NCBI GenBank assembly: GCA_018222765.1
Contig: JAAEZT010000029.1
Location: 1-42,296, forward strand
Source of the DNA: a bacterium
Lineage (GTDB): Bacteria > Verrucomicrobiota > Verrucomicrobiia > Verrucomicrobiales > Akkermansiaceae
Direction of reading: 5' to 3'
Length of the DNA stretch: 42,296 nucleotides
Made by a program: the position numbers and the translations under genes. Shown here one piece after another: positions 8,867-18,284 of this stretch (within the stretch, counting starts at the first letter, position 1; each line of letters starts with the position of its first letter). The notes beneath the pieces were generated by a model. It saw only the letters and a program-made list of their open reading frames with translations. It ran no database searches and had not been told where the DNA came from.

Positions 8867-9346
8867 ATGGCAGACCTGACTCATCTTAACGAGAGTAACC
8901 AACCCCACATGGTTGATGTCTCCGCCAAAACTCCCACCATCCGTATCGCGACAGCTTCCTGTCTCGTCAAGATCGGGACCGAACTCATTTCGCAGATGGA
9001 CGGCGGCGAACTAAAAAACAAGAAAGGGCCCGTCCTCCACACCGCAATTCTCGCTGGCATTTCCGGCACCAAAAAAACCTCCGAGCTCATCCCGCTCTGC
9101 CACCCTCTTCCTCTCGATTCCGCCAAGATCGAGATTACTCCGCACGACGAGGAAACCCTTCTCGTCACCGCGATTGCCAAAACCACCTCACGCACCGGCG
9201 TGGAAATGGAAGCCCTCACCGGAGCCTCGACCGCTGCTCTCACTCTCTACGACATGTGTAAGGCCGCCAACCCGACCATCATTATCACCGATCTCAAACT
9301 CGTCACCAAGACGGGTGGGAAGTCCGATTACCAAGCCGCTCAATAA
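8867..9346 (+). CDS. moaC: Cyclic pyranopterin monophosphate synthase MoaC
   Basis: A 159-aa enzyme of molybdenum cofactor biosynthesis. It converts the MoaA product, 3',8-cyclo-7,8-dihydro-GTP, to cyclic pyranopterin monophosphate in the cytoplasm. Family hallmarks are MVDVSAK near the N-terminus, then KKGPVLHTAILAGISGTKKT, LIPLCHPLPL, and VEMEALTGASTAALTLYDMCK near the C-terminus. I chose the ATG at 8867 because it gives the normal family length. The frame stays open upstream to 8696, but the extra residues are not MoaC-like. Its stop overlaps the start of the HAD gene by one base (TAATG), so the two are translationally coupled. No other Moco gene lies in the window. Confidence 0.95.
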   Translation: MADLTHLNESNQPHMVDVSAKTPTIRIATASCLVKIGTELISQMDGGELKNKKGPVLHTAILAGISGTKKTSELIPLCHPLPLDSAKIEITPHDEETLLVTAIAKTTSRTGVEMEALTGASTAALTLYDMCKAANPTIIITDLKLVTKTGGKSDYQAAQ

Positions 9347-9999
9347 TGTCGCATTCCTTCAACCCCCGCGCCGTTCTCTTCGATTTCGACGGAGTGATTC
9401 TCGATACCGAGTGGCCCATTTACGAAACCTGGCGTGACCTTTTTCTAGAACACGGACAGGAACTCACCCTCGAGACCTACGTGCAATGCATCGGGTCGGA
9501 CTTCGACACTTGGTCGCCCGAAACTTACCTCGAATCTCTTACCGGGCTGAATTTCGATTGGGAAACAATTAACCCGGCCCGCAACGTCATCATCCGAGAA
9601 GAAGTCGGCAAACTCGATGCAGTTCCCGGAATTCGCGAGTCCTTGGCCCATTTCCAACAACAAGACATCCCCTGTGCCGTCGTCTCCAGCTCCGACCACA
9701 ATTGGGTCGACGGATGGCTCGAGCACCTCGGGCTCACTTCCTATTTCCAAACCATCGTCTGCAAAGGCGACGCCCCAAAAATAAAACCCGCTCCCGACCT
9801 TTACCTCGAGGCGGTCCGACAGATGAATCTTCCCGCCTCAGATTGTCTCGTCATCGAAGACTCCCTCAACGGCATGAAATCCGCGCATCTCGCCGGGTGC
9901 CCGGTGGTCGCCATCCCAAATCGAATCACGGCTTGTATCAACTTTGACGAGGCCGAGTTCCAGTTTGCCACCATGACCGAATTTACTGCTGCGCTATGA
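9346..9999 (+). CDS. HAD-superfamily hydrolase, beta-phosphoglucomutase-like
   Basis: A 217-aa cytoplasmic haloacid dehalogenase-like phosphatase or phosphomutase. Motif I is DFDGVILDTE near residues 13-22 (nucleophile Asp and general acid Asp), motif II is VSSSD, motif III is the Lys of KPAPDLYLEA, and motif IV is VIEDSLNGMKSA. The cap domain lies between motifs I and II, as in the phosphoglucomutase and phosphatase subgroup. It overlaps moaC by one base and apbE by four bases (ATGA), which indicates one transcript. The substrate is not predictable; small sugar phosphates are usual for this subgroup. Confidence 0.9.
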   Translation: MSHSFNPRAVLFDFDGVILDTEWPIYETWRDLFLEHGQELTLETYVQCIGSDFDTWSPETYLESLTGLNFDWETINPARNVIIREEVGKLDAVPGIRESLAHFQQQDIPCAVVSSSDHNWVDGWLEHLGLTSYFQTIVCKGDAPKIKPAPDLYLEAVRQMNLPASDCLVIEDSLNGMKSAHLAGCPVVAIPNRITACINFDEAEFQFATMTEFTAAL

Positions 10000-10985
10000 A
10001 GTGGATCGCTCTTGCCTGCCTCATCTTTCTGACCAGCTGCGGAGAAAAAGAGGAAGAAGAAGCCTCCGTTCCGCGTCGCAAGGAAAGTCAACGTCCGTTG
10101 ATGGGAACCCTCTTCAGAGTTGTCATCTATGTCGACGATGATGAAGCCGGCCGCAAGGCCATGGACGAAGCCTTCGAGATTGCGGCAGACTTTGCAACAG
10201 CAGCCACTGACTACGAAGCCGACTCGGAACTCAACCTCTTCTGCAAATCCGCCGCCGGAGAACCAGTAAAGTTGAGCGAACATCTCTTCGGAGTTCTTGC
10301 TCTCGCCCACCAACTTGCGATCGATACCGAAGGAGTCTATGACCCTACTTTGGGGCCACTCACCCACCTCTGGCGCGAGTCAAAAAACTCAGGAATTCTC
10401 CCCGATGAAGAAATGCTCAAAGCCGCCAAACGTGTCAGCGGATACCAACATCTTTCCCTTAATCCCGACGATCAAACCGCCACTCTCGCTCTTAACGGAA
10501 TGCAACTCGATCTCGGCGGAATCGCCAAAGGCTACGCTGCGGATCTCATCTTTGAACATTTGAAAAACGCCGGATACCACCAAACTCTGGTCGCAGCTGC
10601 CGGGGACATTCGCCTCGGAGACGCCCCCCCGGACAAAGAAGGTTGGGGCATCGCCCTCCGCACGTTTCGCCTCACTCCTTCCGAGCCTATGTTCCTCAAA
10701 AACTGCGCCATTTCCACCTCGGGCGACCTCTACCAAAACGTCCAAATTGGAGAGAGCAAATACTCCCACCTCATCGACCCCAAAACCGGATTGGGAATGA
10801 CTTCACGCCGCGCTGCCTCCGTCATCGCCCCCTTCGCACAGCTCACTGACCCTCTTGCCACCGCGGCCTGTCTGATCGACGACCCGGCTCAACTCGCCAA
10901 CATCCATCCGGACCTTTCCATCCGCGTTCTTTACGAAGACCCAAACACTCAACCCATCGTCACGGGAGCCTTCTTGGCGAACTGA
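9996..10985 (+). CDS. apbE: FAD:protein FMN transferase ApbE, lipoprotein
   Basis: A 329-aa flavin transferase that links FMN to a Ser or Thr of target redox proteins outside the cytoplasmic membrane. The N-terminus is a lipoprotein signal with lipobox LTSC, so the enzyme should be anchored to a membrane after Cys15. Family segments include RPLMGTLFRVVIY, GVYDPTLGPL, LDLGGIAKGYAAD, the AAAGDIRLGD segment, and the C-terminal SHLIDPKTG and the metal-site region around DPLATAA. It overlaps the HAD gene by ATGA. No obvious flavinylation target (NqrB, NqrC or RnfG type, or an FMN-bind domain) is encoded in the window, so the partner lies elsewhere. Confidence 0.94.
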   Translation: MKWIALACLIFLTSCGEKEEEEASVPRRKESQRPLMGTLFRVVIYVDDDEAGRKAMDEAFEIAADFATAATDYEADSELNLFCKSAAGEPVKLSEHLFGVLALAHQLAIDTEGVYDPTLGPLTHLWRESKNSGILPDEEMLKAAKRVSGYQHLSLNPDDQTATLALNGMQLDLGGIAKGYAADLIFEHLKNAGYHQTLVAAAGDIRLGDAPPDKEGWGIALRTFRLTPSEPMFLKNCAISTSGDLYQNVQIGESKYSHLIDPKTGLGMTSRRAASVIAPFAQLTDPLATAACLIDDPAQLANIHPDLSIRVLYEDPNTQPIVTGAFLAN

Positions 10986-11147
10986 CCTCGCAATTTTTCC
11001 GGGACTTCCACCTCGGGATGCTCTTTCACCTCGTCGTCATATCCCCAAGGTATTTCAGCGGAAAAAGCTGCTTGCTGACGATGATAATCGACAGAGACGA
11101 TTACGCTCACGATGAAATCTTTAACAGTAAAGATGTTCTCCGACAGA

Positions 11148-14100
11148 CTAGTCTATCGCGCTTCGAAACGGCCGGGTCCCCACAAACATCGCGATGATAG
11201 CCATCAACGCCACCAAGCCCAACATCCACAAAAGGTCCAAAACTCCCACTGTTCCCCCCAAAACCGGGATCACGGAAACAAGCGCCGAGACCAAGCCGAT
11301 TCCCAACCCCCAGATCACCATCGAACTCACTTCCTTCTTCATGATTTCATTGCGAGAGGCTTTCGAGATTCCCAACACCTCGAGAGTTCTAAACTCCTCT
11401 TTCCGCTCTACTAAATTCCTCGCCGTCACTACACCCACGCCCACACTTCCGAGAATCATACCGAGCGCACCCAGCACGTTAAAGATTGCGATGTAGGTGT
11501 TTTCCACTTCGTGAAAAGCGGCAAGCCGATCTTTCGTGGCGGTGACTTTTCCACCCAAATCTGCCGTGGCAATTTGCAAATCCTCGCGGGCTTCTTCGTC
11601 CGCCACGAGGAACAATTCGTAGCCGCCCATCGAAGGAAATTTCTCCACCAACATTTCTTCATCGACCACCAGACTTCCCTGAAAAATAGAATCCTTAATC
11701 ACACCCGCGATCACGATAGGGAATTCGTTCCCCCACTCGTCTTCATAAATCAACTCGTCGCCCACCTTCTTTTTCAGCACCCACATCATCGTCGTTTCAT
11801 CAACGAAAGCCCTCGTTCCACCCTTGAGCTCTGACCAATCAACATCCGTTCTAAATTGGCCTTCCAGTTGATCGACATTCACCCCGAGCAAACGCGGGCG
11901 ATTGGAAGCATTCAGATTGAAACAATCTACATCGTCTCCCGCTCCAATTCTGAACGGAACTACGCTTTCCGGGCTCAGGCCGAACCACTCGACCTCGCCC
12001 TTGGCATCCGCGGGACGATTCATCGGCGCGCTCGTCTCCACCCACCAGGCAAAGCCTCCCGCCCCGCTCTTGAGATCTTTCCAATTATCGCCCCCCCCTT
12101 TGCGGAACGACGCCACGGAAAGCACTAGGAAAACCCCTGCTGCAAGCACGCCCACCACGGTCAAACTCCGGGACGCTCGTCGGCTCAGATTCACCTTGGC
12201 CAAGCCCTTTGTGCTGAGTTCGCCCAGAGAACCGATGCTCCCCAACTTCTTTCGGAAGACTCCCAGTCCACCCAACAACACACCAAAACCAATCAAGAAA
12301 AACGCGCCTTGCGGACCGACCGCGAAATTCATCGCAATCCCCCCGACCACCATCAGAAGGCCAAGAACGATCAGGACCATGGAAAATTTGCTCTTCGTCC
12401 CAACCTGTTCTTCAGCACCCGAATTCAAGCGGAAACTCGCACTTTGCTTCGCCTGCTTTCGCGTCGTCAACCAAACCGAAAGCAAAGACAAAATCACGAT
12501 GATCAACAATCCGGTTACCACCGTTCCCGATCTCAAGTGTAGGTCGAAGACCGTTCCACCTGCGCCCCAAATTGACCCAATCACTTTTAGGACAAGGACA
12601 CAAAATCCAATCGCCAGAACCGCTCCAAAGATCGCGCCAATCAGCACGACAAAGAAGGCCTCGCCCAGGCGCCAATTTGAAATCTTCTTCGCCTTGATAC
12701 CCACCGCGGCGAGCAGTGCACCTTCTTCCGCACGTTGCTCGACATTGAAACGAAAGAGCATCGTTACCAAGGCAATCGCGGAGAGAATGAGAAAGAAACT
12801 CATGGAGAGAAAGAGCATCGCAAAATCCACTGGCGACTTGGCGGCCTCTTTCGCTTGCGCCGAAAAATCCTGCAGATGCATCCCTGCCAAGTCCGGCGCG
12901 AGGATCTCCTCAACTTGCGCCGCCACCTTTTCCTTGTCGCCTCCTGGCACCCGAATACCGGTGGACTTTCCCCAACGGTTTGACCAAAGCGACTCCGCAG
13001 TTTCCACCGAAACGAAAGCTTTTGGCGTTCCCTTGTATTTTTCCCAATAGTCGTCGTCCTTGTCACGAATACGTTTCAAATCAAGAGGCAAACCGGGATC
13101 CCAATCCCGCGCACTCTTGACGTTGGCCACGCCGGGAAAGTCGGGCATCCAGTTCTTATCCGCCGCCGGGCCTTCCATCGGGACGACACCTACCACCGTG
13201 AACACGGCCTTCCGCTCGACTAGTTTACTCCCACCTTCGATGGCGAAATAGTCCATCGTCAATTCGTCGCCCACACCCGCGCTCAGATCTTCCGAAAGCC
13301 ATTCGTTGATGACGACTTCATTCTTGCCGGGCGCCTTCGGAAGAAACAAAGCTGAATCCCCACTTACGCCTGTCACCATAGAGTACGGCGTTTCTCCGAC
13401 TTCGGTTGCAAGCGTGTTGACCAGGTAGGTGAGAATCGGTTCCCCCGCGATTTTGTCGGCGATGCGTGGCTCAAAAAAGATACGCTCGGACCGCACTTCC
13501 ACCGCCCCCGGGACATCGACAATGGAAATGCCATAATCCTCCATCGTCAGTGATTCGGGATCGAAGGACTTTTCACCGATCAAGAGAAGATTGCTCTTTT
13601 CCTTGAGTTCCAGTTCTTCCTGCAAGCGGGAAAGCGGAAGAAAAACTGTCGAAGGCGCAACCTGTGATTGCTCCAAGCTGAAACGCCCGAATTGTTTGTC
13701 CGTCAAAATATACGCCACCGTGCCACGAAGAGACTCGATCGTTTCTCCTTCGCCCGAAAGCGGCGCATCGCGAGACAGCAGCCCCGGCTTTTGCACCCGC
13801 GCCACCATCTCGTCTCCCACCTCCATATCGAGTGCGGAGGCCAACTGGGCGCTAATGGCGAACTCACGCCCACTGAGGGAAATCGACGTTTCCTCAGGAG
13901 CAAATTTCCAAAAGCTCTCATTCACCCCAAGAATCTGAACTTGTCCTTCTCCTCGTTCGCCGACATTGACCTGCCCCTTCAAGTAGATCATCGAAGACCC
14001 TCCGGTTCGCTCCGCCAGATCGGCCCGGAAAAAGCGCTCTCCGCCGGAAAAAATCTGCGTCACCTTTCCTGTCCGCAACTCAGCTGCCTTTGCGAGACTC

Positions 14101-14231
14101 TCCTTCACCGAGTCCCCCGCCATCAAGGCCCCCAAAAGAACCATCGACCCCACCGCCGCCCCAGCGACCACGCCCACATAAGCCGCCCGATAATGCCGAA
14201 CGCCTTTACAGATGAATGAAATGCCTCTCAT
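11148..14231 (-). CDS. Large FtsX-like ABC transporter permease
   Basis: A 1027-aa membrane protein of the MacB/FtsX permease type. A transmembrane helix near residues 17-38 is followed by a long extracytoplasmic (MacB-PCD-like) domain. A membrane bundle begins near the middle (FAMLFLSMSFFLILSAIALV and following helices), then a second extracytoplasmic domain and a final helix group near the C-terminus (ILGSVGVGVVTARNLVERKEEF, then two more helices). This duplicated layout matches permeases that work with LolD/MacB-type ATPases in lipoprotein or peptide export and efflux. No ATPase gene adjoins it; the only ATPase of the right class here is at 19005-19679 on the other strand, and pairing is speculative. 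The start is placed at the ATG just before the first helix. Confidence 0.88.
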   Translation of the reverse strand: MRGISFICKGVRHYRAAYVGVVAGAAVGSMVLLGALMAGDSVKESLAKAAELRTGKVTQIFSGGERFFRADLAERTGGSSMIYLKGQVNVGERGEGQVQILGVNESFWKFAPEETSISLSGREFAISAQLASALDMEVGDEMVARVQKPGLLSRDAPLSGEGETIESLRGTVAYILTDKQFGRFSLEQSQVAPSTVFLPLSRLQEELELKEKSNLLLIGEKSFDPESLTMEDYGISIVDVPGAVEVRSERIFFEPRIADKIAGEPILTYLVNTLATEVGETPYSMVTGVSGDSALFLPKAPGKNEVVINEWLSEDLSAGVGDELTMDYFAIEGGSKLVERKAVFTVVGVVPMEGPAADKNWMPDFPGVANVKSARDWDPGLPLDLKRIRDKDDDYWEKYKGTPKAFVSVETAESLWSNRWGKSTGIRVPGGDKEKVAAQVEEILAPDLAGMHLQDFSAQAKEAAKSPVDFAMLFLSMSFFLILSAIALVTMLFRFNVEQRAEEGALLAAVGIKAKKISNWRLGEAFFVVLIGAIFGAVLAIGFCVLVLKVIGSIWGAGGTVFDLHLRSGTVVTGLLIIVILSLLSVWLTTRKQAKQSASFRLNSGAEEQVGTKSKFSMVLIVLGLLMVVGGIAMNFAVGPQGAFFLIGFGVLLGGLGVFRKKLGSIGSLGELSTKGLAKVNLSRRASRSLTVVGVLAAGVFLVLSVASFRKGGGDNWKDLKSGAGGFAWWVETSAPMNRPADAKGEVEWFGLSPESVVPFRIGAGDDVDCFNLNASNRPRLLGVNVDQLEGQFRTDVDWSELKGGTRAFVDETTMMWVLKKKVGDELIYEDEWGNEFPIVIAGVIKDSIFQGSLVVDEEMLVEKFPSMGGYELFLVADEEAREDLQIATADLGGKVTATKDRLAAFHEVENTYIAIFNVLGALGMILGSVGVGVVTARNLVERKEEFRTLEVLGISKASRNEIMKKEVSSMVIWGLGIGLVSALVSVIPVLGGTVGVLDLLWMLGLVALMAIIAMFVGTRPFRSAID

Positions 14232-14413
14232 GTGCCTGAAGTATAGCGGCCCCTCAAAGATCCCACAAGGAACAGGAAGCCTCCTTTAGTTTACAGTAGC
14301 TGAAAGAAGAGCATTCCGGAACTCCTCGAAATCCAATAATTCAGAGAAATTCACCAAAGAACGGGATTTGCTCCGAGCCACGCCGGACATGGAATCGCCA
14401 TCGTTGCATCCTC

Positions 14414-16639
14414 TTACTTTGTGGCTTGCTCGAGCGCTTCAAGTGCTTCCTCGGCACCGAAGAATTCAGGCATGATAATCAGTTTCTGATCGGGATCCGC
14501 CGGCACGATGATGTTCACGGGCAAATTAGACCGTCCATTTTCCCCGTAGCGTTCAAGATCAGCGTTAATGGCCGGGTCACCATGGGTATTGTCTGCCTTT
14601 ACGAGAAGAACATCGAGTTCCTCAAGACGCTCCAAAACTTTTTTGCTTGAGAACACACGGCCCTCATTTGCTTTACAGGTGAGTCACCAATCAGCGGTGT
14701 AATCGACCCAGACAATTCGTTTTTTGGTTCGAGAAAGCTCAATCACTCCGGGATACCATTCCTGCCAAGCGAGCCCGTCCTTAGGCTTTTTCGACACCGA
14801 ATAGGCCCAAGTCAATCCACCGAAAATCATCAGACCGGAGAGAGCATACCCCGTCACCATCCGTTTGGTTTTTGAGGTAATTGGAGTTCCCCAACGTCCG
14901 TAGATATAGGCCCCAAGCCCAATCAAGGTCAGAGCAAAGAGGAAGTAATTGAAGTGTTCCTCTCCCACGAGGGTAAGATAACTCTTGAGGAAAAAGACCA
15001 CCGTCGCAAAGACCAGGAAGGCCATGATTTGTTTGAAGCTCTCCATCCAGGCTCCCGGGCGGGGAAGCTTTTTGATCAATGCGGGGAAGAACGAGAGGAC
15101 GATGTAGGGGCTGGCAATACCAAGTGCAAAAACGGTGAAAACGGCAAAGGCAATTGGCTTGGGTTGCGAGAGCGCAAAGCCCATCACCGCTCCGAGAAAT
15201 GGTCCAGAACACGGCGTGGCAATGAGAGTAGTGAGCACTCCGGAAAAGAATGATCCTGAGTAACCTTTCTTACCCTGCAATTCACCACCAACCCCGGTGA
15301 GGCTCGTCCCAATTTCAAACAAACCAAAAAGGTTCAGGCCCATCACAAAAAGGAGAACAATAATTGCGCCGAGGAAAACCGGATTACTCAGCTGTTCTCC
15401 CCAGTTCAAATTGAGGGATATAATGACCGCAGACAAAATCCACATTGTCACCAAAAGACCCAGGCCAAATACCAGACCATGAATTTTGATCTTCTTTTCG
15501 TCTTCTCCGGCTTGAGCCACAAAGCCCATGACCTTCAGGCCAAGGACCGGAAATACACAGGGCATCAAATTTAGAAGCAGACCGCCGATGAAGACGAAGA
15601 AAAGAGAGGATCCAAAAGTCACTTTCTTTTCCTCAATTCCACCCGGCAGGACAATCTCAAGCTTGGCATCGACATCGTAAAGTTCCGCTCCCGCCGCGAT
15701 CTCTTCTTCCGTGGCTTTCACCGTTTCCAGATGAACTAACGGAGCCGGAGCTTTGTCCACTCCTGGAGGGTCGGCAGCATCAAGATTTGCCGAAAGCGGA
15801 ATCGACACATTCACCGCCGCTCTGCCGGTTTCCGTTTGGTAAGCTAACATTCCCGACATGGTTTCCAGGGTTGGTCCTTTATCGATGAAGAGATCTTCAT
15901 TTCCGAAATTGCGGTCAAAATACGCAATGATCATTTGCCCATCAACTTCGGCGTCCTGCAATGACTGGCTGTCCACTTGCTGGTCGGAAGAGAAGAAGTA
16001 GATCCCTTCTTCCTGAATCGAAATTCCGTCCGGAGCGATCGCAGTGAGAGAGAACGAGCCCTCTTCCTCAACAACTTCAAAAGTCCAGCCATCCGCAGGT
16101 TTTGCAATCGGAGGGTTTTCAAAAACCGCGGCACCAGCGGCATCAGGAACGGTCGTGTCCGCAGATTTGATTACGAGAGAAATTTCTCCGGATTCCTGAA
16201 CGCAGCTGCCTTCATCACAAATCTGCCAACCTGCCTTTCCGCTAATTGTGACATCTTTTCCGGGAGCCAGTTCTTTTGGAGCAGTAATCTCGTAGTAAAA
16301 AACAACTTCCCCTTCGTATCCATAGAGCACGGTATCAAGCCCAATTGCCTTCGTTTCGATCGCACGGGGAATAGTGAAAATCGTCTCACTCGCCGTGAAC
16401 CCATCGGGGAGCGCCCAATCAACCTTCATCGAAGTCCCAAGAATTCCGGGGTTTACGTAATAGGAATGCCAGTGATCGGGATGGTTGAGTTGCAGGGCAA
16501 TTTTGAAAGTCTCGCCCGGAGCAATCTCAGTGACTTCAGAGACCGCTTTGAAGGTGGACTTATCACCACCACCAAACTGCGCATTGGCCAGAGATGAGAA
16601 GAAAAAGGTGAGGAGGAGAATCAGTGATCGTTGCATCAT
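14414..16639 (-). CDS. dsbD: DsbD-type thiol:disulfide reductase, probable selenoprotein with in-frame UGA
   Basis: A 741-aa membrane reductase if the TGA at 14684-14686 is read as selenocysteine. A signal peptide (1-20) is followed by a periplasmic DsbD-alpha-like domain with a Cys pair (C141, C146). Next comes the DsbD-beta membrane domain with the electron-shuttling Cys residues in MPCVFP (C361) and TPCSGP (C477), then a thioredoxin-like domain. In that domain the usual DYTADWCxTCK reads DYTADW-UGA-LTCK: the stop stands exactly for the first catalytic Cys, and the resolving Cys655 is kept. The frame is open for another 89 codons after the TGA, and the protein continues as normal thioredoxin-fold sequence (VLLVKADNTHGDP, then NLPVNIIVP). 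Stopping at TGA would give 651 aa without the active site. Alternative: a point-mutated pseudogene or sequencing error. Starts at 16639 and 16636 are both possible. Confidence 0.85.
14645..14671 (-). promoter_or_regulatory. Candidate SECIS-like hairpin after the UGA codon
   Basis: In the mRNA, counting the U of UGA as 1, bases 21-27 can pair with 33-39 (UGAG with CUCA, two G-U pairs, one C-G pair) around the apical loop CGUGU. A G-C/C-G lower stem (16-17 with 41-42) is separated by a purine bulge. Distance from the UGA and a GU in the loop resemble bacterial SECIS elements, but the stem is short and I found it by eye. Confidence 0.35.
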
Positions 16640-16819
16640 TGCTGGGTATTGATTTGCCGTTGGAGGGACCAAGCCGTCGTTTTCTTCCACGATATTTTCA
16701 GAAGATGGCCGGAAGATGGCATGGTGACGCCTTAACACCATCCAAAAAAGCGTCACGGATTGACTGGATCGCGCGCGTTTACCCTTCCGCTTTTCGCGGA
16801 AAAGGCGTAAGTCCCGCAT

Positions 16820-17785
16820 ATGAGAATTTTGACCGGCCTGCAACCAAGCGGACGTCTTCACGTGGGAAATTACTTTGGCGCGATCAAACCAGCCATCGAT
16901 GCCCAGGGCGAAGGCGACGGTTATTACTTCATCGCGGACTATCACGCGATGACGACGACCCACAATCCCGCCGAGCTCCGCGAAAATGTCCTCGGCGTGG
17001 CTATCGATTTCCTCGCCTGCGGTTTCGACCCGTCGAAAGGCGTCTTTTTTAAGCAAAGCGCGGTTCCTGAGGTCAACGAACTGGCTTGGATTCTCTCGAC
17101 CGTTTGTCCCATGGGACTTCTCGAACGTTGCCACTCTTATAAGGACAAAATAGCCAAGGGTATCTCGGCCAATCACGCGCTTTTCGCTTATCCCGCGCTC
17201 ATGGCGGCGGACATTTTGCTCTACGATTCCAACATCGTACCCGTCGGTGACGACCAAAAACAACACCTTGAGGTGACCCGCGATCTCGTCGGCAAGATCA
17301 ACGACCAATACGGCGAAGGCACTCTCGTCATGCCGAAGGCCCGCATTCGCGAAGGCGTTGCCAAGGTCCCCGGACTCGATGGCGAGAAGATGAGCAAGAG
17401 CTACAATAACACACTCCCGATCTTCGGCGACGAAAAGCCCAACAAGAAACTCATCATGCGAATTCAGACCGATTCCGCCGCCGTGGAAGATCCCAAGCCC
17501 ACGGAAAATTCCGTCATTCTGGCACTCTACCAACTCTTCGCCGGCGAATCAGAATACCAACAAATGATCTCCGACTACGAGAATGGCGGATGTGGATACG
17601 GTGACTTTAAAAAGCGTCTGGCAGAAGCTTATTGGGATTACTTTGCTCCCATGCGCGCCAGACGCGAAGAGCTCATCGCCAATCCCGACGAAGTAGATTC
17701 CGTCCTCGCTGCCGGTGCCGAGAAAGCACGGGAAGAAGCCAGCAAGGTCATCGATCGCGTTCGCAGAGCAGTGGGCTTGATATAA
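16820..17785 (+). CDS. trpS: Tryptophanyl-tRNA synthetase
   Basis: A 321-aa class I aminoacyl-tRNA synthetase that charges tRNA-Trp. The HIGH-type motif is LHVGN at 13-17, the KMSKS motif is exactly KMSKS at 190-194, and the segment MAADILLYDSNIVPVGDDQ (about 128-146) is characteristic of TrpRS. The length is a little under the usual 325-340. The start ATG at 16820 precedes MRILTGLQPSG, the conserved N-terminus. The gene is divergent from the DsbD gene, with 180 bases between them. That gap holds two inverted repeats (16724-16730 with 16750-16756, and 16785-16790 with 16796-16801); I cannot tell whether they are regulatory. No Shine-Dalgarno motif is present. Confidence 0.97.
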   Translation: MRILTGLQPSGRLHVGNYFGAIKPAIDAQGEGDGYYFIADYHAMTTTHNPAELRENVLGVAIDFLACGFDPSKGVFFKQSAVPEVNELAWILSTVCPMGLLERCHSYKDKIAKGISANHALFAYPALMAADILLYDSNIVPVGDDQKQHLEVTRDLVGKINDQYGEGTLVMPKARIREGVAKVPGLDGEKMSKSYNNTLPIFGDEKPNKKLIMRIQTDSAAVEDPKPTENSVILALYQLFAGESEYQQMISDYENGGCGYGDFKKRLAEAYWDYFAPMRARREELIANPDEVDSVLAAGAEKAREEASKVIDRVRRAVGLI

Positions 17786-17789
17786 CAAA

Positions 17790-18284
17790 TCACTTCTCCG
17801 GAGCCTTCTTGAAAAGCACCCGTTTGTCACCTGACGCCTTGGCTCTCCAGAGCTCCTCTTGGGCCTTTTCGTAAACAGCTTTTGCCTCATCGTATTGTTT
17901 CTCCGTATAGGGAGGATTGGGAACGAGGCGCATCTTCCCATCGTCATCTTCGTGAAAGGTATTTCCAATCATCTTCGCCAGAAGGCTTCGTTTCTCTCGG
18001 ATCAGAGCGGAGAGCTTTTTGATCTCTGGATCTTCGCGCTTGAGAGCCTCAAGAGCCTTTCGATAAGTGAGTTTTGTATCTATAATTTCAGGATAGACGT
18101 TCTTCGGTAGATCAAACAGCGGAATAAAAATCTCTCCGGGGCCCTCCTTGCTTTCCGCAAGAGCAACCCGCGCTTTATCAAGCGTTAGTTTGTCGCGAGT
18201 CTGGGTGACCTTCTCATTTTCCTGTCCCTGAGAAGAGAAGGAAACAAGCCAGCTCCAAAAGAAATATTTGAGCATCCTATTCAT
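17790..18284 (-). CDS. Secreted protein of unknown function, coupled to the dioxygenase gene
   Basis: About 164 aa with an N-terminal hydrophobic leader (MLKYFFWSWLVSFSSQGQE). The rest is a hydrophilic, Lys/Glu-rich, largely helical chain (LTYRKALEALKREDPEIKKL, then EKQYDEAKAVYEKAQEELW) that could form coiled coils. I do not recognise a family. Three close ATGs (18290, 18284, 18275) are possible. The one at 18284 overlaps the dioxygenase stop as ATGAATAG, which suggests translational coupling. It converges with trpS, four bases from that stop. The role is unknown; the context suggests an accessory function for the exported dioxygenase. Confidence 0.65.
   Translation of the reverse strand: MNRMLKYFFWSWLVSFSSQGQENEKVTQTRDKLTLDKARVALAESKEGPGEIFIPLFDLPKNVYPEIIDTKLTYRKALEALKREDPEIKKLSALIREKRSLLAKMIGNTFHEDDDGKMRLVPNPPYTEKQYDEAKAVYEKAQEELWRAKASGDKRVLFKKAPEK

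Noticed and set aside
290-10751. Recurrent CCAAATTGG palindrome (for example near 294, 1684, 8129, 10742)
   Set aside because: Found mostly inside coding regions without regular spacing; a short palindrome expected by chance and codon use.
14684-14686. Genome-wide reading of UGA as tryptophan
   Set aside because: UGG precedes this very codon, other genes here end in TGA, and the position matches Cys rather than Trp in the family.
16724-16801. Inverted repeats before trpS as a T-box or trp attenuator
   Set aside because: No T-box core, no Trp-rich leader peptide and no terminator-like T run; only short stems.
14684-17533. A 949-codon frame ending in the DsbD-like protein, extending far upstream of the signal peptide
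   Set aside because: The part before 16639 is antisense to trpS. The true start is at the signal peptide, and the apparent end at TGA is treated as selenocysteine.
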